Shown in pieces: positions 26,045 through 33,318 of a stretch of 64,000 bases of DNA (positions are counted from its first letter, which is position 1; each line of letters begins with the position of its first letter). Source of the DNA: JAZDFC01 sp043808235 (lineage in GTDB: Bacteria; Bacteroidota; Ignavibacteria; Ignavibacteriales; Melioribacteraceae); NCBI GenBank assembly GCA_043808235.1, contig JAZDFC010000004.1, positions 276,029 through 340,028 on the forward strand, written 5' to 3'. The translations under genes and the position numbers were made by a program. Under the pieces are notes generated by a model. It did no database searches and was not told the DNA's origin. It was given only the letters and a program-made list of their open reading frames with translations.

Positions 26045-26701
26045 ATGCTAGAAAGGATTCTAAATATAAATGCCCAAAAGGATTACCGGGGAACAAAACG
26101 AGCTTCGAGCTATGAAAGGTTTATATCGCGCCCGTTTATAGACAGTATATTTGGTAAGGACTCAGCAATTATTTCTCCCGCAGCAATATTTTTTTCCCGG
26201 TTAAACTGGCATCTAAAAGAAGCTCATTTCGATAACAATGAAAAGATCTCCTTCGATTTTTTCATTAATGAATTTGAATTCAAGACCGATTTCGATTTTG
26301 TGAATTTTTTCTCGACTGAAATGCATCAATTTAATATTATCCAGGAAACCGTTCGAAATGATAAATCCATAAAATCATTAATAAAGCTCGGTTTAAAGAA
26401 AGATCGTGTATTTGTAATTGATAATATGCCGCGGATAGAATTCGTGGCACTTCGAGAATTATACAAAAGGATGCTGAAACTCAGTTTAGAAACCGAATTA
26501 AATATACTTGACAGTTTTGCGTTGAATGGATTGAAAGACGGAATTGAGAATGAACTATTTGACGAATTGACACCTATTCTCATCGGTTTGTACACCCTGG
26601 TTTACAAACTGAATAAATTTGACTTGAAGAGCAGCTATTCATTCAATAAGTATTCTGAAAATTTAATTCAGATTGAGAAAGTATCCAAGGTTTATGCCTG
26701 A
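26045..26701 (+). CDS. Unknown soluble protein of the signalling cluster
   Basis: 218 residues, no family recognised. No signal peptide, no membrane helix and no zinc or nucleotide motif visible. It reads as mixed alpha/beta with a strongly helical C-terminal half and many Phe/Asn/Lys residues. The start at ATG 26045 follows the receiver-HisKA gene by 51 bases, and the 3' end overlaps the PAS kinase start (26694) by eight bases, so it is likely translated together with that kinase and may serve the same signalling pathway. Confidence 0.6.
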   Translation: MLERILNINAQKDYRGTKRASSYERFISRPFIDSIFGKDSAIISPAAIFFSRLNWHLKEAHFDNNEKISFDFFINEFEFKTDFDFVNFFSTEMHQFNIIQETVRNDKSIKSLIKLGLKKDRVFVIDNMPRIEFVALRELYKRMLKLSLETELNILDSFALNGLKDGIENELFDELTPILIGLYTLVYKLNKFDLKSSYSFNKYSENLIQIEKVSKVYA

Positions 26702-28580
26702 AACTAAAATTGAAAATAACGAAAATCTGATGGCATCAAAGCAGTTTAATTCATTACAGGAATTTAAACGTCTGCAGGAATTGCCTGATACGAAACCGCT
26801 TGCGCTTGTGAATACACGCGGGTTTATTTCGTATGCAAATCATGCTTTCGAAAGAATTTTTGCTTTGCATGAAGGTGATAGCTTTTCTGCTTTGGAATCC
26901 GAGCCTAATTTACTTTTGTTAATTGAGAGCTTAGCCGGAAGCCATTATAGCAGTTTCCATTTCGATCTATTAGTACGCCCGAATTCCGAACCGTATCTTA
27001 GTAATTATTTTGTAGATATAGATAGAATTTTAATTGACGATTCGGAATATCTTGTAGTCGTACTTACATCTCATGAAGAAAGAAAGAGAATTGAAAACCG
27101 AATTAATAATCTCCATAATGCTCTTGAATACGGAAACGTAGCTGTGCTTATCACGGATGGTGCGGGAAAAATAAATTACTCTTCGGCATCGTTTGAGCAT
27201 ATTCTCGGCAAAAATCTTGAAACACTTTATAACAACTCTCTCACGGAAATTCTTGATCAATACCTTGATGAAAATGATAAAGAAAATCTAAGGTATGCGC
27301 TGAAGAATCAATCCGAATGGATTATGTTGATATCAGGTATAAATGATGACGCCGATATTTGGTTCAAGGAATTGAAGCTAATGCCGGTAAAGAGAATTGA
27401 TTCGGATTACAATAATTTTATACTTACTGCGAATGATATTACAGATTATATTCTTAAAAATCGTTTGATGAAAAAAGCAGAAGAGCGGCAAAAAACTATT
27501 GTTAATAACATAACCGATCCGGTATTAATTGTCCGGAGAGAAAAGAACTCATATTTTTTTGAAAACGCTAATGAAGAATATTACAAAGCATTCAATCTAT
27601 CGAAAGGAAATATTGTAAGCAACGAGATCGGCATGTATATCCCGTCGGACTTATTAGCTATTCTGTTACCTCTGTTCGATAAAAAATTTGACAATGAGAA
27701 TCATACTTCCGCGTTTAATTATCATCATCTTGAATCCGATAGGAAATATACCGGGAAAATTACTTTTGTTGATGATCCTTACGAAGAAGTAAGACTATTT
27801 ATTGTAACAATATCCGATATGACCGAACAACTTGCCACTGAGGCAAGGCTAAGAAAAGCATATGAGAAAGAAACACAATTAAGCAAATTGAAGTCGGCGT
27901 TTTTGGCGAATATGTCGCATGAAATTCGAACTCCATTGAATGCTATTGTAGGTTATTCGGATTTGCTTGAAGATGAGATTAAAGAAAAGGAAGACGAATC
28001 GCTGCTTGAACTTACGAATTATTTAAAGGACGGCGTAAAACGATTATTACACCTCGTGGAGAATATTGTTGAGGTATCCATTCTTGAATCAGGGGAAGGT
28101 ACGCTTGATAATGTGACGATGGAAATGAACGTATTGATAAAAAATATATGCAGCGAATTTCAGTTTACCGCGGAATCAAAAAACATCAAACTTAATTGCC
28201 GGCTTGCTGATGAACCGGTATTCACAAGGATTGATGAAAATAAATTCCGAAAGATTATTGCAAATATTTTGGATAATGCGATAAAGTATAATAAACACGA
28301 AGGTGAAGTTACTATAAGCGCAATCACGGGAAGCGATGCATTCAGCGTCCAAATTGAAGATACAGGTATTGGTATTCATGAAGATAAACTCGATAAAGTT
28401 TTGGAACCATTTATGCAGGAAGAAGATGAGGGGCACAAGCGCAATTACGAAGGCGCCGGGTTAGGATTAACTATCGCCCATAAATTAACACAGCTTATGC
28501 ACGGCACAATGAAAATTGAAAGTAAAGTTAACATTGGCACAAAAGTGATATTAACTTTCCCGCTGATTATATCCGAATAA
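26694..28580 (+). CDS. PAS-domain sensor histidine kinase, soluble
   Basis: 628 residues from ATG 26694; TTG 26673 lies inside the previous gene. The N-terminal ~380 residues contain about three PAS-like regions (near 30-130, 145-260 and 275-390) and no membrane helix, so it senses an intracellular signal. HisKA domain with 'NMSHEIRTPLNAIVGYSDL' (phosphoacceptor His about residue 408). CA domain with N-box 'KIIANILDNAIKYN', G1 'EDTGIGI' and G2 'GAGLGLTIAHKL'. All catalytic motifs are intact. No output domain; the neighbouring receiver proteins are plausible partners. It is the last gene of the flagellar/signalling cluster. Confidence 0.9.
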   Translation: MPETKIENNENLMASKQFNSLQEFKRLQELPDTKPLALVNTRGFISYANHAFERIFALHEGDSFSALESEPNLLLLIESLAGSHYSSFHFDLLVRPNSEPYLSNYFVDIDRILIDDSEYLVVVLTSHEERKRIENRINNLHNALEYGNVAVLITDGAGKINYSSASFEHILGKNLETLYNNSLTEILDQYLDENDKENLRYALKNQSEWIMLISGINDDADIWFKELKLMPVKRIDSDYNNFILTANDITDYILKNRLMKKAEERQKTIVNNITDPVLIVRREKNSYFFENANEEYYKAFNLSKGNIVSNEIGMYIPSDLLAILLPLFDKKFDNENHTSAFNYHHLESDRKYTGKITFVDDPYEEVRLFIVTISDMTEQLATEARLRKAYEKETQLSKLKSAFLANMSHEIRTPLNAIVGYSDLLEDEIKEKEDESLLELTNYLKDGVKRLLHLVENIVEVSILESGEGTLDNVTMEMNVLIKNICSEFQFTAESKNIKLNCRLADEPVFTRIDENKFRKIIANILDNAIKYNKHEGEVTISAITGSDAFSVQIEDTGIGIHEDKLDKVLEPFMQEEDEGHKRNYEGAGLGLTIAHKLTQLMHGTMKIESKVNIGTKVILTFPLIISE

Positions 28581-28785
28581 TTTTCCAAAGGTGTTTTACT
28601 ACCAACTCATCCGCCTTCTAAAGAGTGCTTGCTGTGAACGAAGTCGACTTGACAAAAACGAATTTAATTTTTTAGTCTTTTCGATAAAAAAGAATAATCA
28701 AGTTTTTCCGATTCTGTAACTATTTCTCATCAGTTAATTGTGCAAAATCCGACCTATAATGCTCTCATGTATTCGCGAGCGAAAT

Positions 28786-29262
28786 TTATCTGATGAGCAT
28801 GGCAAGTTTGTCAAAAGATTCATTCCAGCTTTTGCCCGTCATTTCCCTCAACTCTCCCGCCGGAATACCGGAATGTGTCAATGTCATTTTGGTTTTTCCG
28901 TTAAGATCTTCTAATTCTATTTTAACTAATAATTCCATCGGCCATTCATCACCCGGCATGCCGTAATGAGATGCCGGAACTGCATTCCCATTTTCATCCG
29001 CAAAACTGTCCGTACAAACTATCTTTTCAAGCGGAATAATTTCTTTGTACGTACCGGTACTCCAATAATCCTGACCCTCAGCAGACCGCATGCAGTTGAG
29101 ATATTTTCCGCCTTCACGAAGATCAATCTTACTAACCGGGGTAGTATAGTTTTTAGGTCCCCACCACTGCATTGTGCGTGCAGGATCGGTCCATGCTTCC
29201 CATACTGATTCACGCGGTGCGTCAAAGACGCGTGTAATTACTAATTCATTTTGATTTGTCAT
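28786..29262 (-). CDS. SRPBCC (AHSA1-like) protein
   Basis: 158 residues of the START/Bet v1-like SRPBCC superfamily, close to the Aha1 C-terminal-like (AHSA1) group. The diagnostic start 'ITRVFDAPRESVWEAWTDPARTMQWWGP' is followed by 'DLREGGKYLNCMRS', 'TGTYKEIIPLEKIVCTDSF' and the C-terminal 'GIPAGELREMTGKSWNESFDKLAMLI'. Such proteins bind hydrophobic ligands or act as stress-related ligand carriers; the ligand is unknown. It is convergent to the kinase gene across a 205-base gap, in which I see no clear terminator. Confidence 0.88.
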   Translation of the reverse strand: MTNQNELVITRVFDAPRESVWEAWTDPARTMQWWGPKNYTTPVSKIDLREGGKYLNCMRSAEGQDYWSTGTYKEIIPLEKIVCTDSFADENGNAVPASHYGMPGDEWPMELLVKIELEDLNGKTKMTLTHSGIPAGELREMTGKSWNESFDKLAMLIR

Positions 29263-29475
29263 GGTGCAGTTCCTTTCTAACCATCGCTTTTAAGTTTTCT
29301 TTGGCTTATGTTGTTCAAAGTATGTTTGCTACTAAATACTTATAACGATTAAGAAGTTGAGGGAGTTCAAATGAAGAAAAATTATGGCTTTCCAAAAAGT
29401 ATTACAATGATAACGTCTTTTTACCGGGGAAAACAGCAGGTTTATAAATTGCTAAATCGGAAGAACCGCTTTTTA

Positions 29476-29733
29476 TTATGCAACTTTTACGGCAGATTTA
29501 TTCTGTTCAACTTTCATCGAAACGTGCCCATCGAGTATTTCAATCAATTTAGTACCCAAGGCAATTTCGATTCTCGAAATAGTTTCTAATGTAAAATTCT
29601 CATTCCCTTTTAATAGCTTATTTACATGCTGCGGTGAAGTATTTAACATTTCCGCTAATTGTTTTTGACTAATTCCCTTCTCTCTGATAGTACGAAGAAT
29701 AGTAAGAGCTATTTTAGCCGACTTATCGAGCAT
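29476..29733 (-). CDS. Xre-family helix-turn-helix regulator (antitoxin-like), 5' end frameshifted
   Basis: 85 residues from the internal ATG 29733. Residues about 10-65 form an Xre HTH: 'IREKGISQKQLAEMLNTSPQHVNKLLKGNENFTLETISRIEIALG'-type pattern with the recognition helix in 'SPQHVNKLL'. Upstream in the same frame, coding-like sequence continues ('TSKWVEKAEWRVANES') without a start codon. A plausible start (ATG 29825, 'MTTAEEKLN') lies one frame away. The gene has therefore probably lost one base near 29790. The HTH part could still be made from ATG 29733. It sits 14 bases (counting from ATG 29825) after the E3-like gene. Confidence 0.75.
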   Translation of the reverse strand: MLDKSAKIALTILRTIREKGISQKQLAEMLNTSPQHVNKLLKGNENFTLETISRIEIALGTKLIEILDGHVSMKVEQNKSAVKVA

Positions 29734-29839
29734 GCTTTCATTTGCTACACGCCATTCTGCTTTTTCAACCCATTTGGAGGTTTCTGTTGATGCAAGTTGT
29801 TGAGTTTTTCTTCCGCAGTAGTCATTTTGTACTTTTGAT

Positions 29840-30751
29840 TTAATTATTTTTTAATGTTTTTAGATCATGGGTGGAATCAGCCGTGGAATTATATGAACCG
29901 TCAAATCGATATTCTCCTAAATGGGTACCTTTATGGTCATGGTACTCGAACATTCCATGTCTATGATCAAGTGAGATATATGAATAATTTCCATTTCTAA
30001 GAAGAAGCTTATATATGTTTCTAAGCGAACCTTTAGCAAGTTTTTTTTCTCTCTTTGACAATTCTTTATCATAAACATAATAATTAAGTTCTAGAATTTT
30101 CCGCCCTATTTTTATTGTATATGCTTCTATTTCTGATCCTTTTTTCTTCATTACTTCTTCATAAAAAGTATTTACTATCGAGCCGTTATATTGCGTAATT
30201 TTATTTTGAACATTATGATTATGAGTTTCATCTTCTATGATATTATTACTAAAATTTTTATTTGGTAAAAATTCATCATTAGCTTTTTTCCAATTAATTT
30301 CATTTTGGTGCTTTATAAACCAATTACTCTTCCATCTATGCCAAGTACCTTCACAACATATATATGGTCTATTAACTAATTTCTTCATTTCAAAACCATA
30401 AAAACCAAAATGTTGCTTTGAATAACTTGATAAATATTCATCCACTGAACCAACTCTCCTGGCTAAACCTGGAACTGCTTGTATTAAAGAGGAATAAAGT
30501 TGGTGAGCTGTATTTGATATACCTTTCAAATGTTCATCTCTCACTATTTCAGGCCAGCTCTTATATATAAAATCATAGAAAGTCCCATAACTATATCTAC
30601 GAATAAAAAAGTCATTATTGGCGTAAATAGTATCTTCATGTAGCTTAGTTAGATCAATCGCTTTGCAAAAATTTATGAAAATTCTATCCCTGTCATTTTC
30701 CTGAATAAACGCCATTTCAAAACTGTCATTAATTAATAATAAATGTCCCAT
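29840..30751 (-). CDS. Putative effector with C-terminal colicin E3-like RNase domain
   Basis: 303 residues, no signal peptide or membrane helix. Residues 1-250 match no family I recognise. The last 46 residues resemble the cytotoxic domain of colicin E3, which cuts 16S rRNA in the ribosomal decoding centre. Asp262, His265 and Glu269 have the D-x-x-H-G-x-x-E spacing of colicin E3 catalytic residues Asp510, His513 and Glu517. They are followed by 'KGTHLGEYRFDG', matching the colicin's 'GQHLGSFDPKTG'. The final catalytic Arg of colicin E3 (Arg545) aligns with His here. There is no translocation or receptor domain, so it should act inside its own cell. It starts one base after the ATPase gene. 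Function is inferred. Confidence 0.6.
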   Translation of the reverse strand: MGHLLLINDSFEMAFIQENDRDRIFINFCKAIDLTKLHEDTIYANNDFFIRRYSYGTFYDFIYKSWPEIVRDEHLKGISNTAHQLYSSLIQAVPGLARRVGSVDEYLSSYSKQHFGFYGFEMKKLVNRPYICCEGTWHRWKSNWFIKHQNEINWKKANDEFLPNKNFSNNIIEDETHNHNVQNKITQYNGSIVNTFYEEVMKKKGSEIEAYTIKIGRKILELNYYVYDKELSKREKKLAKGSLRNIYKLLLRNGNYSYISLDHRHGMFEYHDHKGTHLGEYRFDGSYNSTADSTHDLKTLKNN

Positions 30752-30752
30752 T

Positions 30753-31883
30753 TTATCTACCGGAATTTTTTAATATTGCCATTAAATCCTGACGAACCTG
30801 GTCAAAAAAATCTACCGGGAAATCACTTAGGTCGCCATTATCATGTATTTCAATTTTTTTAATTCGGTTCTCTTTTTGGTCAAAGTTATTAAAGAAATAT
30901 ATCGCTGCATCAGCGGCTTTCAATCCTAATTCCTCCATTATAGCTCTTCTGATTCCATTAACTACATGTTCACTATGAGTTTCGATCAAAATTTTCACAC
31001 CTGAAGCAGCCACTTTTGCTAAAAAATAACCAATATTTGATTGTCCTTTGGGGTGCATATGTGCCTCAGGATTTTCAACAATAAAAATGCTGCCCTTTTC
31101 CGCTATGAGACCGGTGACAATTATGGGTAAAGAATAACTTATACCAAAGCCATAATTTGTAGAAAGCACATCGGTTTTTGATGAGGAGTTACCTAAACGT
31201 AGCTGAGCATTAAATGTTCCTACTGGAACTGATTTTACAGTGGCACCTGGGCTGATATACTTCAACCATTCGTCCACTTGCTGTGGAAGATATTCAGCTT
31301 TACTTTTTTCTTTTCGTCTTTGCTTCTCAACCTGAAAAAACTGATTATTTAACAAAACTTGAGCAGTATATTCACCTCTATACCCACAATGGACAAAGTC
31401 TAAAAACTTTGATGTAAGTTCAAATCTTGGACCTAACCTTTCTGTATGCAAATAATAAAATTCTCTTTTTCTCCAAAAGGGTATCTCGATCGAATCAATA
31501 CTTTTATCTTGTAATACAATATCTACAGAAAAATTTTCTTGCTCACTTTTAAGAAACTTTATGTCAAAAACTTCATTATCTAATTTTATACTAGCGCTTT
31601 CAGTTGAGCTTTTATTAGTGTTAAAAACATCGTAAATCGTTCCGAGGTTTAATTCATACCCCAAATTTAATGGCGTAGGGTAACCTTTCCATGTTTTAGA
31701 AGTATAGTTTGAGTTATTTGATTCTTTTAAATTATTTTCAATAGCTGACCGAATAAGCAACAGCGCTTGAATTACCGTACTTTTCCCGGTACCATTATTT
31801 CCTGTTAAAATCGTCATGTTTTTCAAATAAAATTTCTCATTTGAGAAGCATTTGAAGCCTTTGATTGATAAATTATTGTCCAT
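30753..31883 (-). CDS. AAA ATPase of the DUF3696/SMC-like type, cassette member
   Basis: 376 residues from ATG 31883, preceded by AGGTGA; a GTG at 31892 is an alternative. ABC/SMC-type ATPase: Walker A 'GNNGTGKST' at residues 28-36, Walker B 'IFIVENPEAHMHP' and H-loop 'ILIETHSEHVVNG'. The C-terminal 'DNGDLSDFPVDFFDQVRQDLM' resembles the DUF3696 ending found on many stand-alone defence-associated ATPases. It has no nuclease (TOPRIM) domain, unlike OLD/GajA proteins. It overlaps the DUF262 gene by 11 bases and is one base from the E3-like gene. It probably senses or gates activation of the effector. Confidence 0.85.
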   Translation of the reverse strand: MDNNLSIKGFKCFSNEKFYLKNMTILTGNNGTGKSTVIQALLLIRSAIENNLKESNNSNYTSKTWKGYPTPLNLGYELNLGTIYDVFNTNKSSTESASIKLDNEVFDIKFLKSEQENFSVDIVLQDKSIDSIEIPFWRKREFYYLHTERLGPRFELTSKFLDFVHCGYRGEYTAQVLLNNQFFQVEKQRRKEKSKAEYLPQQVDEWLKYISPGATVKSVPVGTFNAQLRLGNSSSKTDVLSTNYGFGISYSLPIIVTGLIAEKGSIFIVENPEAHMHPKGQSNIGYFLAKVAASGVKILIETHSEHVVNGIRRAIMEELGLKAADAAIYFFNNFDQKENRIKKIEIHDNGDLSDFPVDFFDQVRQDLMAILKNSGR

Positions 31884-33240
31884 CTTTATCACCTATATAA
31901 TTATCTAGAAACTCTTTAAAATATTTGAAACTCGTTTCTATATTCCATTTTCCGTTAGTCCCGTATGTCAATGCAGTAAAAAGGTCATTTGATTGTATCA
32001 ATTCAGCTAATGGTTCAACAAGAGATTCAAACTCTATATTTGTAACAATTTTTCCAGGATTATAACCACTCAATAAAATAGAAAGGGTCATCATCATAAG
32101 TTTGTTTACAGGCGTTCTTCTTGAATTTTTAGCATTTGGTACAACTTTTCTAAAACAATATCTACCAAAAAGATGATGAGCGTTGGCAAGAGCAATGAAA
32201 TAAATATTTATGTACTTCTCAAGTTGCTCGTAACTTCGTTTATTCAAGTCATCAGTAAAATTATCAAGAGTAAATTCCATATCACCGTTGTAATCACCAA
32301 GTGGATTTTTTTCGGAATATTGTTCATAGAAATAAATAAACCTTAAAGCTGCTTCACGAGCCTCCATTCTTGTGTCTTTTACACTAAAATCAGTCGCAAG
32401 TCCGAAAGATTCGCTATCAATCATATTTTTCAATGTTTTCTGTACATGTGGTCGCGAAATGCAATTACGTATTTCCTGGTTATTTAAAGGTTTGCCGCCT
32501 GTATTAAGTCGTCTAAATAAATCATATTTTAATTGGCTAGGTGATCTATAATCGATAACAAAACACATTATCTGTGTCTGACCAAACCGCCTTAGTCTTA
32601 ATGGTGATAACACGTCATCCAATTCCGAAAATTTATATCCATTACAATTTTCTAAGTACTCTAAGTTTGACAGTACTAATTCATTGTCCATAAAACGCTT
32701 TATTGTATAGAGTCTTTGTAATCCATCAACAACTGTCAATCTACCATCGTCATATTGACTCAAATAGATTGATGGTAATGGTAATCCTAATAAAATCGAT
32801 TCGATCAATTTACTCTGTCGTGTTTTATCCCAAATAAAATTTCTTTGAAAGTCAGGTGAAAGTTCAATATCCTTATTAACTATGAGATCATATATTTGCT
32901 TTAATGAAAATGGTTTATTCTCAACATAAATATCTTCCGGTTTATATCCCGGTTTTCCGGGGAAAGTTACATTAAAGGAATTGTCAAATCCCTGTGCGCG
33001 GCTCTCAAGCCAATCTACAGATAATCCGGCAAGTCTTTCATCTACTATTGAAGCATTTTCTTGAAAAGGATTATCTTCTCTTAGTTTTAGAATTCCATCA
33101 ATATTTTTCAGAGGATATTTGTACTCATTGTCACCATCTTTAGAGTATAAGTATAAATCTGATTCATTACCCTCTTCAACAATAGTAAAGGGAATTTCAT
33201 TTTCTGAATTCATTACTGTAAAATGTACTTCTAATTGCAT
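31873..33240 (-). CDS. DUF262 (ParB/GmrSD-like) protein, cassette member
   Basis: 455 residues. The DUF262 domain (about 105-290) shows 'SPDFQRNFIWDKTRQSKLIESIL' (Asp130-Phe-Gln-Arg) and 'LTVVDGLQRLYTI' (Asp172-Gly-Leu-Gln-Arg), then 'FRRLNTGGKPLNNQEIRNCI'. In GmrSD enzymes DUF262 is the nucleotide-hydrolysing half that works with a DUF1524 HNH nuclease; no H-N-H signature is visible in the C-terminal part here. The first ~100 residues are a separate acidic region. It is the first gene of a coupled three-gene set and lies 78 bases downstream of the restriction-modification gene. The cassette looks AT-richer than its neighbours. Confidence 0.87.
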   Translation of the reverse strand: MQLEVHFTVMNSENEIPFTIVEEGNESDLYLYSKDGDNEYKYPLKNIDGILKLREDNPFQENASIVDERLAGLSVDWLESRAQGFDNSFNVTFPGKPGYKPEDIYVENKPFSLKQIYDLIVNKDIELSPDFQRNFIWDKTRQSKLIESILLGLPLPSIYLSQYDDGRLTVVDGLQRLYTIKRFMDNELVLSNLEYLENCNGYKFSELDDVLSPLRLRRFGQTQIMCFVIDYRSPSQLKYDLFRRLNTGGKPLNNQEIRNCISRPHVQKTLKNMIDSESFGLATDFSVKDTRMEAREAALRFIYFYEQYSEKNPLGDYNGDMEFTLDNFTDDLNKRSYEQLEKYINIYFIALANAHHLFGRYCFRKVVPNAKNSRRTPVNKLMMMTLSILLSGYNPGKIVTNIEFESLVEPLAELIQSNDLFTALTYGTNGKWNIETSFKYFKEFLDNYIGDKDGQ

Positions 33241-33318
33241 ATTAACTCTTAATTTTTATTAAAATATAATCATGCGAATAGGAATAATAAAGCATAATAT
33301 TTGGGCTTATAATATTTC

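Noticed and set aside
29371..29589. Possible 72-residue plus-strand ORF opposite the HTH gene
   Set aside because: Most of it lies antisense to the conserved Xre coding sequence; composition and residues look like a shadow frame.
29840..30751. Reading the E3-like protein as a secreted bacteriocin
   Set aside because: No signal peptide, receptor or translocation domain, no lysis gene and no recognisable immunity gene; the tight coupling to an ATPase and DUF262 gene fits an intracellular effector better.
30753..31883. Calling the ATPase an OLD-family/GajA nuclease
   Set aside because: The protein ends after the ATPase core and a DUF3696-like tail; there is no room for a TOPRIM domain and no UvrD-like helicase gene next to it.
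31873..33240. Calling the DUF262 protein a complete GmrSD Type IV restriction enzyme
   Set aside because: I see no H-N-H (DUF1524) nuclease signature in its C-terminal part, and GmrSD proteins are usually longer or paired with a GmrD gene.
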